Shown here one piece after another: positions 26,303-35,096 of a stretch of DNA of 64,000 nt; the first letter of the stretch is position 1; the number at the start of each line of letters is the position of its first letter. Location of the stretch: the NCBI GenBank assembly GCA_910579135.1, contig CAJTTM010000004.1:55656-119655 (forward strand). The letters run 5' to 3'. Under the pieces are notes generated by a model. That model searched no databases and had not been told where the DNA came from. It worked only from the letters and a program-made list of their open reading frames with translations. The position numbers and the translations under genes are program-made. Origin of the DNA: an uncultured Erysipelotrichales bacterium. GTDB taxonomy: Bacteria; Bacillota_I; Bacilli_A; Erysipelotrichales; Coprobacillaceae.

Positions 26303-27016
26303 TCACCTCTGATAACGATATGGTAATTCTAAACCATTTTCCTCTAATAATTCTTTATTTAATAAAATATCTTCAGGCTTACCTATTCCTTTAACCTCTC
26401 CATTATTCAATATAATAACCTCATCCCCAATATCTAATGCCATATCTAAATCATGTGTCGCAATAATTGTCGTTTTAGATAAGTTTTGAATAAAATGAAT
26501 AACCTTTCTTCTTGCTTTAGGATCTAAAAATGAACTCGGTTCATCCATTAAAATAATATCAGGATTCATCACTAAGATTGTACCAATTGCAGCCATTCTT
26601 TTTTGTCCACCTGAAAGACGATGAGCAGAACGATTCAGAATATTTTCTATTTCTAAATATTGAGAAATCTCACTAATTCTCTTTTCTATTTCTTCATGAG
26701 ATAGATTTAAATTGATAAGTCCAAAAGTTAAATCTTCATAAATACTACTCATAAACAATTGATGATCTGGATTTTGAAACACTAAACCAACTTGATTTCT
26801 AATCTCTTTTAAATTCTCATCATTTAAGATCATATCATTAACAATAATATCCCCTTGTTTTTCACAAATTCCTACTAACGTTTGCAATAAGGTAGATTTT
26901 CCACTTCCATTTTGCCCTACAATCACATGACATTTTTTATCCAACTTTAAATCAATATGATTTAAAGCAACAATCTCATTATCATAAACAACAGATAAAT
27001 CTTTTATCTCTATCAT
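26303..27016 (-). CDS. nikO: Energy-coupling-factor transporter ATPase, nickel type
   Basis: A 237-residue ABC ATPase of the CbiO/NikO family. Walker A is GQNGSGKSTL (about 34-43), the Q-loop VFQNPDHQLF is typical of ECF ATPases (about 79-88), the signature is LSGGQKRM (about 134-141), Walker B is IILMDEPSSFLD (about 154-165) and the switch is ATHDLDM. It powers uptake together with the nikQ and nikMN products. It overlaps nikQ by 4 bases. Assignment to nickel rather than cobalt comes from the lar genes in the same operon. Confidence 0.9.
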   Translation of the reverse strand: MIEIKDLSVVYDNEIVALNHIDLKLDKKCHVIVGQNGSGKSTLLQTLVGICEKQGDIIVNDMILNDENLKEIRNQVGLVFQNPDHQLFMSSIYEDLTFGLINLNLSHEEIEKRISEISQYLEIENILNRSAHRLSGGQKRMAAIGTILVMNPDIILMDEPSSFLDPKARRKVIHFIQNLSKTTIIATHDLDMALDIGDEVIILNNGEVKGIGKPEDILLNKELLEENGLELPYRYQR

Positions 27017-27774
27017 AAAATCACCTTCACTATAATTAAAAAACTTATGATCATCATTAATAAAAATATATTTTCAACTTCAAAATCTTCACACTTTCGA
27101 TAACTCTTAGTTATATCATACCCTCTACATTTCATTGCATCATATATTCTTGAACTTTCATTCATGCTTTTTATTAAAAGATGTCCAATAAAACTTCCCA
27201 TATTCTTAATATCTATTCCTTGGCTATTAGGATTCCTAAGCGAGTAAGCAATACTCATATTCTTAGCCTCTATTAAAAATGTAAAAATATAACGATATGT
27301 CATTGTTATTGATAAAACAAGTGGAGCTGGTATTTTAATATGAATAAGTTCACTTGTTATGACATCAAATGAAGTTGTAGAAATTAATAAATAAGTCATC
27401 ATTAAACATAAATTTGTTTTCAATAAAACAAAAATAAATAATAAAACTCCTTCATTTATCATAAATCCATAAAAAGATATTTGATGATGATGAAATAACA
27501 AAAATGAAATTCCTAAACAAAATGAAAAAGGCAGTCCTAATAATCCTCTTTTTAATACTTTTTTATAACTTAAATGAGATAAATGAACAATAAACATACA
27601 CAATACAAAATACATCAATAATTCTAATAAATGATAACTTGTAATAATACAAATAATCAATATAAAACAACAGATTATCTTTAATAATGGATGAAGACGA
27701 TGAATAGAAGAATCTCCAGTTCCTATATCATCTAAATCACTCATATGAATAAAAGCATTTAATATCTTATTCAT
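27013..27774 (-). CDS. nikQ: Energy-coupling-factor transmembrane component, nickel type
   Basis: A 253-residue T-component (CbiQ/NikQ family) with five to six helices. Family features are the opening HRLHPLLKIICCFILII (about 25-41), the coupling-helix SLRNPNSQ region (about 174-181) and ESSRIYDAMKCRGYD (about 201-215), whose AxxxRG/CRG motif contacts the ATPases. It links the substrate-binding NikMN to NikO. Overlaps of 8 and 4 bases with its neighbours show tight coupling. Confidence 0.9.
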   Translation of the reverse strand: MNKILNAFIHMSDLDDIGTGDSSIHRLHPLLKIICCFILIICIITSYHLLELLMYFVLCMFIVHLSHLSYKKVLKRGLLGLPFSFCLGISFLLFHHHQISFYGFMINEGVLLFIFVLLKTNLCLMMTYLLISTTSFDVITSELIHIKIPAPLVLSITMTYRYIFTFLIEAKNMSIAYSLRNPNSQGIDIKNMGSFIGHLLIKSMNESSRIYDAMKCRGYDITKSYRKCEDFEVENIFLLMMIISFLIIVKVIL

Positions 27775-28774
27775 CTTTTTTCCTTGTCATAATATAACCT
27801 ATAGATCCAAGAACAAAGATCGTTATTGCTCCTCCTACAATTCCAGAAGTTGCAGTTCCTAACTTTCCCTCACTATTAGAAAATTGATAATCTGGTAAAA
27901 ATGATGTTGTTTGCTGTATTTTTGAAAGCACTTCTTTAATATCACCACTTGCTTCTATCTCACTATTTCCAGTTATACCACCAATTGACCATTCTAATCC
28001 ATCAGGTTGACTTGATGCATAAAGAGATAAACATCCACCAATCAAAACAACTAAAGTTAAAAATACATAAATTAATTTTTTAATATTAAAAGTTTCAAAT
28101 GATTGATCTTTAAGAGCATGATCAACCATTTTAGGATTTTCTTTATAAACATAGCTCACCACTGCACCAGTTACAATCCCTTCACCAATACCAATCGCTA
28201 GATGAATTGGAAGCATTAATCCCAAGAATAAAGTAAATGGTAATTCTGTAACTTGACTAATGAGTGTTTGTAAAACAACACAAAAAGCACCTAATTCCAG
28301 TCCTAAAACAACGCCTAATAAGCTTACAAGTATAATTCTTTGTTTATTTAATTTTTTTGTAAGTAATGGTTTTACAACTAGAGGATAAATAAGAAAACAT
28401 GGTATGATTCCCATATTAAACATATTACATCCTAGCGCTAATAATCCACCATCACCAAAAAATAAACATTGAATCACTAAAACTGAACAAAGTGCTAAAA
28501 AGGCAGGATATTGTCCTAAAACAAGACAAAGTAAAATACCTCCACCAATATGTCCACTACTTCCAGTAGCTGGAATAGTGAAATTAATCATTTGAGCCAC
28601 AAATACAAAAGCCCCCATTACAGCCATCATAGGTATCTTCTTTTCATCTTTAGATTCTTTGATTTTCTTTAAAGAAAAAGCTATTCCTATAATGCTTATA
28701 ATCATAAAAACAATTCCTACTGGTACAGATATCAGTCCATCTGCCATATGCATTAAAATATTTGATTTCATCAT
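27767..28774 (-). CDS. nikMN: Nickel-specific substrate-binding component, NikM-NikN fusion
   Basis: A 335-residue membrane protein. The CbiM/NikM domain starts with LMHMADGLIS, where the His close to the N-terminus contributes to metal binding; it continues with GSSGHIGGGILLCLVLG. From about residue 235 a PDGLE domain follows (SSQPDGLEWSIGG), normally the separate NikN/CbiN subunit, ending in a C-terminal helix. The ATG pair at 28774/28771 follows GGGAG. Whether the short extension before MHMADG is removed cannot be told. With nikQ, nikO and lar genes downstream, it feeds Ni to cofactor synthesis. Confidence 0.9.
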   Translation of the reverse strand: MMKSNILMHMADGLISVPVGIVFMIISIIGIAFSLKKIKESKDEKKIPMMAVMGAFVFVAQMINFTIPATGSSGHIGGGILLCLVLGQYPAFLALCSVLVIQCLFFGDGGLLALGCNMFNMGIIPCFLIYPLVVKPLLTKKLNKQRIILVSLLGVVLGLELGAFCVVLQTLISQVTELPFTLFLGLMLPIHLAIGIGEGIVTGAVVSYVYKENPKMVDHALKDQSFETFNIKKLIYVFLTLVVLIGGCLSLYASSQPDGLEWSIGGITGNSEIEASGDIKEVLSKIQQTTSFLPDYQFSNSEGKLGTATSGIVGGAITIFVLGSIGYIMTRKKDE

Positions 28775-28829
28775 TTTCTCCCTTCCAAAGCAATTCTTTG
28801 CTTCTTCTCATACTTCATGTATCAGGGAT

Positions 28830-29225
28830 TTACTTCAATAAATTAATTAACTCTTCAATATACTCTTGTATACCTTTTGATTCTACTCCAATAACATATC
28901 CATTGCATTTAGACATAGGCAATAAATATTTTCTAGCATCACTACAACTAATAGCCTGTGCCATAGCTGGAGTAATTTCTCCATGCATTGAATTTCCAAA
29001 AACAATGCCAATAGGTCCAACTATCATAGAAACCCTAGAAGCATTATATATCACTGCATTTTCTCCTGTCGCAATATAATCTGCTCCACCCTTTTTCATA
29101 TTAGAACTCGCAGCAGAATTTGTTCCAACCGCAATAATTTCATATTGAGGACATTCTTTCTTGATAGCCTCAACAATACTCTTACCAATTCCACCACCTA
29201 GTCCATCAATAACTAATATTTCCAT
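28830..29225 (-). CDS. DUF3842-family small protein, first gene of the nickel operon
   Basis: A 131-residue protein of the DUF3842 type. It has a Rossmann-like opening (ILVIDGLGGGIGKSIVEAIK), then IIAVGTNSAASSNMKKGGADYIATGENAV and GPIGIVFGNSMHGEITPAMA. A single Cys in SCSDARKYLLPMSKCNG and the glycine-rich N-terminus suggest nucleotide or ligand binding; no function is established. The ATG at 29225 is preferred because AAAGGAGA precedes it. It is 55 bases upstream of nikMN, which suggests a role in nickel or cofactor handling (inference). Confidence 0.82.
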   Translation of the reverse strand: MEILVIDGLGGGIGKSIVEAIKKECPQYEIIAVGTNSAASSNMKKGGADYIATGENAVIYNASRVSMIVGPIGIVFGNSMHGEITPAMAQAISCSDARKYLLPMSKCNGYVIGVESKGIQEYIEELINLLK

Positions 29226-29239
29226 GGTTTCTCCTTTCA

Positions 29240-29257
29240 TATATACTTCTGTATATA
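29240..29257. promoter_or_regulatory. Palindrome before the nickel operon
   Basis: TATATAC-TTCT-GTATATA is a perfect 7-bp dyad about 15 bases upstream of the DUF3842 start codon. It could be an operator or leader hairpin. It does not match the NikR consensus. Confidence 0.4.
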
Positions 29258-29310
29258 AAATATCATCTTTTGATATCTTTTCTCTATTTTATCTTATTTA
29301 TTTTTATTTT

Positions 29311-29350
29311 TAAAGAAAATAGCATGAAAATTGTTATTTCCATGCTATAT
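29311..29350 (-). terminator. Terminator of the PTS IIB-like gene
   Basis: The stem ATAGCATG / CATGCTAT (29319-29326 with 29341-29348) is followed on the minus strand by TTTCTTT. Confidence 0.7.
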
Positions 29351-29382
29351 AATAAACCTAAAGCCAACTTTAGATTCAAGTC

Positions 29383-29970
29383 CTATAATGCTTTTTCTAG
29401 AATTTTTCTAAAATTCTTAGTCGCAAAATCATACGCTCCAATCACAAATACTTTTGAACCATACTTTTGTTCCATTTCATTAAGTTTATAAGCAATCTGA
29501 GGTGCTAATAAGATAACATCATATTTCGCAGCTACACTATCAATATCACTATAAGCAATTGCATCTACTTGAATTTTGATATCTTCTTTATCAAGAATAT
29601 CCTGCATTGCACTTGCAAAATATGATGTTGTCAAACCACCTGTACAACTTAATAATATTCGTCTTGTTTGACTATCTATAATATCTACTTTTTCTTCTTG
29701 AGTATGATGAGCAAGAAATTCAAAGAAAGTTTTAAATTGTTCTAATGTTGTTTTCATATCGTGCATTTCAAAATGAAGATAAAATTTTTCTTGGTGACTC
29801 TTTAAATCAAATGCACTAATTTCAACAATACCTTCTTCATAAAATTGGATATTTCCTTTAATGTCACCATTCTCAATGTAAAACGCATCATCGCACCTTT
29901 CCACATTATCTTGATAACTAATCCAACGATAAAACAAAGGATGCAATAATTCTTGGTAAAACTCTTCCAT
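29383..29970 (-). CDS. Orphan PTS IIB-like (cellobiose type) protein with unknown N-terminal domain
   Basis: A 195-residue protein. The C-terminal 95 residues match a lactose/cellobiose-type IIB fold: RRILLSCTGGLTTSYFASAMQDIL, with Cys in the phosphorylation P-loop, then IQVDAIAYSDIDSVAAKYDVILLAPQIAYKLNEM. The N-terminal 100 residues (beginning MEEFYQELLHPLFYRWISYQDNV) are unlike any PTS domain I know. No IIA or IIC gene lies nearby. It may sense PTS phosphorylation rather than transport sugar (inference). It is a single-gene unit with its own terminator. Confidence 0.7.
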   Translation of the reverse strand: MEEFYQELLHPLFYRWISYQDNVERCDDAFYIENGDIKGNIQFYEEGIVEISAFDLKSHQEKFYLHFEMHDMKTTLEQFKTFFEFLAHHTQEEKVDIIDSQTRRILLSCTGGLTTSYFASAMQDILDKEDIKIQVDAIAYSDIDSVAAKYDVILLAPQIAYKLNEMEQKYGSKVFVIGAYDFATKNFRKILEKAL

Positions 29971-30064
29971 AATTTATTTCACTCCTTTACATCTCACATT
30001 ATAATCATAAATAAAAATAAAATTCCTTTTTTCTCATTTTGAAAATAATTTCATATTTTGAAAT

Positions 30065-30775
30065 CTATTTATCATTCGTAATATCTTTGATGACCTCTGA
30101 AGCAATAATTAAACCTGCACAAGCAGGAACAAAAGAAGTACTTCCTGGCACTGATCTTTTTTGTGTTTCTTCTATTGTCTTTGCATTTGCTTTTATAGGT
30201 ACCTCTTTAGAATATACAACTTTCAAATGTTTGATACCTTTTTTTTTGAGTTCTCTTCTCATCACTTTCGCAAGTGGACATACTGATGTTTTATATATAT
30301 CACTTATTTCTAATGCTGTAGGATCAATCTTATTTCCTGTTCCCATACAACTTAAAATAGGAACATTATTTTTATTTGCCTCTAATACTAACTCTATTTT
30401 TGCAGTTATTGTATCTATTGCATCTACTATATAAGAATATTCTGAAAAATCAAATTGGTCTTTATTTTCAGGAAGAAAGAAACATTTAAAAGTATGAACT
30501 TCTATATCAGGATTAATACTTAATATTCTTTCTTTCATCACTTCAACTTTATCTCTACCTATTGTTTGATGAGTTGCAATGATTTGTCTATTCAAATTTG
30601 TAAGTGAAACTATATCATTATCTATAATATCAATATGTCCTATTCCACTCCTTACAAGTGCTTCAACAACATATCCACCAACACCACCAATTCCAAAGAC
30701 TGCAATCTTTGCATTTTTTAATTTTCCCATTGCTTCTTTACTATATAATAATTCTGTTCTTGAAAATTGATTCAT
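30065..30775 (-). CDS. tcdA: tRNA threonylcarbamoyladenosine dehydratase (TcdA/CsdL, E1-like)
   Basis: A 236-residue ThiF/E1-like enzyme that cyclises t6A to ct6A in tRNAs using ATP. Visible features are the ATP-binding AVFGIGGVGGYVVEALVRSGIG (about 25-46), the metal/nucleotide DNDIVSLTNLNRQIIAT (about 52-68), VDAIDTITAKIEL (about 117-129) and the crossover region KTSVCPLAKVMRRELKKKGI. The ending PGSTSFVPACAGLIIASEVI is a TcdA hallmark. It is transcribed alone. Confidence 0.92.
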   Translation of the reverse strand: MNQFSRTELLYSKEAMGKLKNAKIAVFGIGGVGGYVVEALVRSGIGHIDIIDNDIVSLTNLNRQIIATHQTIGRDKVEVMKERILSINPDIEVHTFKCFFLPENKDQFDFSEYSYIVDAIDTITAKIELVLEANKNNVPILSCMGTGNKIDPTALEISDIYKTSVCPLAKVMRRELKKKGIKHLKVVYSKEVPIKANAKTIEETQKRSVPGSTSFVPACAGLIIASEVIKDITNDK

Positions 30776-30842
30776 ATCTTCTACCTCATTTTTCGACTAT
30801 TATACACTTATTTTCTACTTTTGAATAGAATTATTTTTAAAC

Positions 30843-30879
30843 ATTAAAAAACTATTAAGTTTTTTAGTTCTTAATAGTC
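30843..30879 (-). terminator. Terminator of the GGDEF/EAL gene
   Basis: The minus-strand stem GACTATTAAG / CTTAATAGTT is followed by a T run. Confidence 0.8.
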
Positions 30880-32559
30880 TTATTTAATCATGCATAAATC
30901 ACCAAGATAAAGTTGTTTGAATACATCATAAGGATATGGCTTTCCAAAATAATACCCTTGACAATATGTAGGCTTTAACTGCAATATTTTAGAACATTCC
31001 TCTTTAGTTTCAATTCCCTCTATACATAAATTCAAATCTAATTCCTTAGATAACTTAGATAAGTTTTTAAGTAAAGCATATTCAAAATCATTATCCATAG
31101 CTCTATTTACAAAAGATCTATCTATTTTAATAATATTTGGTTTTAATTCATCTAAATAATGAAAATTAGCATAACCTGTACCAAAATCATCTAAAGCCAG
31201 ACTAATCCCTGCCTCTTTTAATCTCTGCCATGTTTGTAAATGTCTGTAATTAGATTCTAAATATCCACTCTCTGTTAATTCAACAATAACATTCGTAGGA
31301 GAAAGATCTAATTCTTTCATAACTGATAAAAATTCTTTTACAATATCAATCTTTAAAACTTGAACATATGAAATATTGATACTTACTTTAAAACCTGGAA
31401 TATATTGTTGCATATTCTTACAAGTTGTTAGTGCTTTTTCAATAACCCAATTTCCTATTGGTAAAATTAATCCAGTTTCTTCTAAAATAGGTATAATTAT
31501 ACTTGGTGAAACATATCCAAACTCTAAACTATAAAATCTTAATAAAGCCTCAGCACCATATATAGAATGATCTTGATTATATAGTGGTTGATAGTAAATA
31601 TCAAAATTTCTAAAATTATCATCAACTGCTTTTCTCAATTCAATAAGTAAAGCTCTTTCCTTTAATGAATTTTGATATTTCTTTCTATTAAATATAGAAC
31701 ATGTATTCTTCCCATGAGTCTTCGCTTGAGTTAATGCAAATTCAGATAGTTTCATAATATTAGAATAAGAATAATCTTCTATATCTTCACTACTAAGTAT
31801 TCCACATGAAACTGAAAATACGACTTCATAATGATTTCTTTCCATATAACTCTCAACTTCATTTTGAATACTATTAAACAATAAAATCGCATTATCAATC
31901 TTAGGATCATGTAAATTAAGAATAATAAACTCATCACCATCTATACGATAAAAACATTCACCATTCTTTAAACAATTATTTATACATTTCGCAATGATCC
32001 TTAAAACTCTATCGCCATATTCCATCCCTAGCCTTGCATTAATACCACGCAAATCATCTACACCTATTCTTAAAATATAACCCTCCAAATGTACATTATC
32101 TACACCATTTAAATAAGTTAAAAGACTCGTATCTCTAAGTAAACCACTCACATTATCGGCTTTGGGTTTAACCCCAATTTCATTAATACAACCCACTAAA
32201 TAAAGTGGTCTTGTTTTCTCATCCTTAACTAAAATGCCCCTACAATTGATCCAAATTGGACGATTATTCTTATCTAACCAACGATAAATCATATTATGAC
32301 TATTTTTACTTGGATCTAAAACACTCTCTTTCATATCTTGAACTAGTGCAGGTAAATCATCAGGATAAACAAACTGAGAAATCGCTTTTGAAAAATCTTC
32401 AATATCATGATTATCAAATACAAAACGTTCAGTTGCAGTTTTTGAAATATAAAAATGAAAGTGATTAACTAAGTCACAAACAAACATATAATTATCCATT
32501 GTTGAACTTGTTAAATCTATGATTGTACATAGATCATCAAAGCTTATCTGTTTGTTCAT
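30880..32559 (-). CDS. PAS-GGDEF-EAL protein, probable cyclic-di-GMP phosphodiesterase
   Basis: A 559-residue cytosolic protein. A PAS-like sensor covers residues about 1-130 (YRWLDKNNRPIWINCRG near 92-108). The GGDEF-like domain (about 150-300) carries YRIDGDEFIIL instead of GGDEF, so cyclase activity is doubtful. The EAL domain (about 310-559) has intact motifs: AEALLRF, NISYVQV, VELTESGYL, DDFGTGYANFHYL, KIDRSFV and CIEGIETKEE. It probably degrades c-di-GMP, with the degenerate GGDEF as a possible regulator. AAGGAAGTGAG precedes the ATG. No partner cyclase is in the window. Confidence 0.9.
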   Translation of the reverse strand: MNKQISFDDLCTIIDLTSSTMDNYMFVCDLVNHFHFYISKTATERFVFDNHDIEDFSKAISQFVYPDDLPALVQDMKESVLDPSKNSHNMIYRWLDKNNRPIWINCRGILVKDEKTRPLYLVGCINEIGVKPKADNVSGLLRDTSLLTYLNGVDNVHLEGYILRIGVDDLRGINARLGMEYGDRVLRIIAKCINNCLKNGECFYRIDGDEFIILNLHDPKIDNAILLFNSIQNEVESYMERNHYEVVFSVSCGILSSEDIEDYSYSNIMKLSEFALTQAKTHGKNTCSIFNRKKYQNSLKERALLIELRKAVDDNFRNFDIYYQPLYNQDHSIYGAEALLRFYSLEFGYVSPSIIIPILEETGLILPIGNWVIEKALTTCKNMQQYIPGFKVSINISYVQVLKIDIVKEFLSVMKELDLSPTNVIVELTESGYLESNYRHLQTWQRLKEAGISLALDDFGTGYANFHYLDELKPNIIKIDRSFVNRAMDNDFEYALLKNLSKLSKELDLNLCIEGIETKEECSKILQLKPTYCQGYYFGKPYPYDVFKQLYLGDLCMIK

Positions 32560-32605
32560 ACTATCTCACTTCCTTTTATAAAAATATTATAACATATTTT
32601 AAAAA

Positions 32606-32638
32606 ATATAAAAGAAAACTCTATCAATTCATAGAGTT
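32606..32638 (-). terminator. Terminator of the unknown/HTH operon
   Basis: The stem AACTCTAT / ATAGAGTT (32617-32624 with 32631-32638) is followed on the minus strand by TTCTTTT. Confidence 0.75.
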
Positions 32639-32943
32639 TCTCTTATCATATATTGTTCGCAAGCACATTTTATACATAATATATCTTCTTTTTCTAGATT
32701 ATGCCTTTGATTAGTCACTAATAATTCTTCCATATGCATATTATATAAACAACTCAAAGAGTATAAATGATCAACAGATGGTAAAACTTTACCATGATAC
32801 CACCTATAGATTGGTTGAGGACAAGATAATTCTAGATACTCTTGAATCTGTTTAACACTATAACCATGTTTAACTGCAATTTCTTTTAATAACAACCCAG
32901 TTTCAGGTACATTAATATTTGGATAAATTGTTTTTTTACACAT
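32629..32943 (-). CDS. Small XRE-like helix-turn-helix protein
   Basis: A 104-residue protein. Residues about 15-65 form an XRE-like DNA-binding unit (LLLKEIAVKHGYSVKQIQEYLEL, then IYRWYHGKVLPSVDHLYSLSCLYNMHMEELL). The C-terminus contains two Cys (CIKCAC). ATG 32943 is preferred because AAGGAG lies 8 bases upstream; nearer ATG/GTG codons overlap that site. It overlaps the end of the preceding 457-residue gene, so translation is coupled. Confidence 0.8.
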   Translation of the reverse strand: MCKKTIYPNINVPETGLLLKEIAVKHGYSVKQIQEYLELSCPQPIYRWYHGKVLPSVDHLYSLSCLYNMHMEELLVTNQRHNLEKEDILCIKCACEQYMIRETL

Positions 32944-34309
32944 TTTCATCACTCCTTATCTCTTCATCCCAATAATAATCCAAGACATTTAAATTACTTA
33001 CCAACATCTTTATAAATTGATAAATATTTGATTGATAACAATCCACACAAAATAAAGCAATCAACCTAAAAACATAAACATTATCCATTACCCTTTCAAA
33101 AATATGATCCCACATTTCTTTACTCAAAAGCATATACTGATTATTTTTGATAAACCAATTTTCTCTTTCTTTTCTATTTAAAGTTAAATAATATTGATAA
33201 TAACTTTGAGCATTTTTCTTTAAAAATCTTATATTTTCCCTCATCATCTCATCTAATTCTTTCATAACTTTACAACCTTTATAAAAGTGAGAAAATTGTT
33301 CAAAAAAAATAATATCATACTCTAAATCTTCCTCTAAAATTTCTTCACATAAATTTTTCCTTAACTCTTCCTTATTTACTAACTCTTCTACATTAACCTC
33401 TCCTCCTAACACCATTTCCATTTTATCTAAAGAACAATATGATTGAATCGGTCTATGATAAAACCCAAACAAATTTTCATAAACTTTATCAAACAGTTCA
33501 CTATGTTTCATATATTTCTTATCTTTTATATGTAATTGCCAATTCAAAAGAATCTCTACTAAATCATTTAAATCAACGTGACATTCTTTCATCATTTTTA
33601 TTAAATCTTCAAATGAAAATTCCATTTCTAGATATTCTCTTAATATCTTTTGAAATTCATATGATTTAATATGAAACAATGAAAATTTATTTTTATAAAA
33701 TTGATATATTTCTTCTTCACTAAAATGTAATCTAATAAAATTTCCTAAATCCTTATCTCTGTCGCTAAGAGAATTATCATAGAACTGATTTAATAATTGA
33801 TTATCTAATTGTTTTTTTAATCTTTCTAATAATTCTTTCTTTTTAAAAACAATAGGCATATCTATTTTTCTATCTAATATTTGATTTATCCAATTTAGTG
33901 CTTGAATACATTGATATGTGGTTATATCACCATAAACATGGATATTTTCAGGAAAATACGAAGTTAGAAGACAAGCCATTGCTAGTAAATAAATATGCCA
34001 TCTCTTCCCCTTAGTATTCACAAACCATATTGTTTGACAATCATTATTCAAATAAGCTTCAATACAATCATATAATTCAACTTCTTCATCCTCATCAATA
34101 ATATGCCATCCTCCATAATATCCTTCATATAAATGTTTTTTATATCGAGATTTTGTAAGATATGTATATTTCAATCCATTTTTTTCATCTACAACTTTAT
34201 CCATAAAAGAATAAGCATTTAATAATCTTACTGTTTCATCAAAAGCTATTTTCCATTTTTCTTGACTTATTCTATTTGGATATATATCTAATGCTATATA
34301 TATTCCCAT
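32936..34309 (-). CDS. Large protein of unknown function, operon partner of an HTH regulator
   Basis: A 457-residue cytosolic protein that I do not recognise. It begins MGIYIALDIYPNRISQEKWKIAFDETVRLLNAY, has a Trp/Tyr-rich segment (YGGWHIIDEDEEVELYDCIEAYL) and a long helical C-terminal half rich in Leu, Glu and Lys. No signal peptide, nucleotide-binding or metal motif is visible. ATG 34309 is preferred because GGGGAG is upstream; the longer frame has no ribosome site. A palindromic site at 34362-34380 lies about 50 bases before the start, and the same site occurs before the nuclease gene at 53977. Confidence 0.7.
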   Translation of the reverse strand: MGIYIALDIYPNRISQEKWKIAFDETVRLLNAYSFMDKVVDEKNGLKYTYLTKSRYKKHLYEGYYGGWHIIDEDEEVELYDCIEAYLNNDCQTIWFVNTKGKRWHIYLLAMACLLTSYFPENIHVYGDITTYQCIQALNWINQILDRKIDMPIVFKKKELLERLKKQLDNQLLNQFYDNSLSDRDKDLGNFIRLHFSEEEIYQFYKNKFSLFHIKSYEFQKILREYLEMEFSFEDLIKMMKECHVDLNDLVEILLNWQLHIKDKKYMKHSELFDKVYENLFGFYHRPIQSYCSLDKMEMVLGGEVNVEELVNKEELRKNLCEEILEEDLEYDIIFFEQFSHFYKGCKVMKELDEMMRENIRFLKKNAQSYYQYYLTLNRKERENWFIKNNQYMLLSKEMWDHIFERVMDNVYVFRLIALFCVDCYQSNIYQFIKMLVSNLNVLDYYWDEEIRSDENV

Positions 34310-34357
34310 ACTCTCTCCCCTTTTCCATACTATAAGCATAATATAAGTCAAGACTTT

Positions 34358-34380
34358 TGTCATTGGACGTCTTGTCCAAT
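34358..34380 (-). promoter_or_regulatory. Palindromic operator-like site, copy 1
   Basis: ATTGGAC-GTCTT-GTCCAAT is a perfect 7-bp dyad. The same site, with flanking TGACA, occurs in the equivalent orientation at 53843-53864. Each lies close upstream of a possible -10 box. Confidence 0.6.
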
Positions 34381-34429
34381 AAACTCATTCCCTTATTATT
34401 ATATTCTACAAAAAACACTCTTTTTCTTT

Positions 34430-34476
34430 TAAAAAAACAAAAAAAGAACAAAGTTTTCTTTTAACCTTGTTCTTTT
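34430..34476 (-). terminator. Terminator of the V-ATPase operon
   Basis: A minus-strand stem of about 9-10 bp (AAAGAACAA / TTTGTTCTTT) is followed by a long T-rich run. It overlaps the end of the subunit D gene. Confidence 0.75.
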
Positions 34477-35096
34477 AATCTTTTTTGTCTATCTTTTTGC
34501 ATTTTAATCACTTTTTGTCGTGAAAATTCTTCTCTTTCCTTTTCTTCAAGTGCATCTGTTATAAATTTAACAGTTGTTTCAAATTCAGGAATAGAAATAT
34601 TTTGTAATGCATTTGCTCTTTTTTGAGTTTTGCGAATTGCATTCGCAAGGCGATATAAAGCATTTTCTACTTCTGCAAGTTTAACTGTCAACTCTTTAAC
34701 ATGATAGAAACATACATAAGCATAATCGACTTTAGAATTTGCTTTTTCAAAATCATATCCCATTTGAATTGGGGTTTTTTTATAAGTGACTTTAGGTATC
34801 TCTACTCCCATGATACTACGATATGAAATACTAATTCCAGTATCTATAGGAACTGATTCAACCACATCACTAATAATACCAAAAGATATATTTGCATCTT
34901 GTAAAGCATTATAAGCTCTTTGATAAGCTTCTGTAATCTCATCTCGAATAAGCTTTACATCATCTACTAAATTCATCATTTCTTTAATCAGAACATTTCT
35001 TTTTTTATCCATTAAATCATATCCAAGCTTGGCAAGCTCCAATGATTTTTTAGATGCCATTAAATTCCCTTTAGTAGGAAAAACTTGATTAGCCAT
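34461..35096 (-). CDS. ntpD: V-type ATPase subunit D (central rotor shaft)
   Basis: A 211-residue subunit D, a long helical hairpin that rotates inside the A3B3 head. It shows the usual opening (PTKGNLMASKKSLELAKLGYDLMDKKRNVLIKEM) and the closing helix (LAEVENALYRLANAIRKTQKRANALQNISIPEFE). Length is typical. The ATG overlaps the last codons of subunit B by 8 bases. It is the last gene of the operon. Confidence 0.96.
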   Translation of the reverse strand: MANQVFPTKGNLMASKKSLELAKLGYDLMDKKRNVLIKEMMNLVDDVKLIRDEITEAYQRAYNALQDANISFGIISDVVESVPIDTGISISYRSIMGVEIPKVTYKKTPIQMGYDFEKANSKVDYAYVCFYHVKELTVKLAEVENALYRLANAIRKTQKRANALQNISIPEFETTVKFITDALEEKEREEFSRQKVIKMQKDRQKRLKEQG

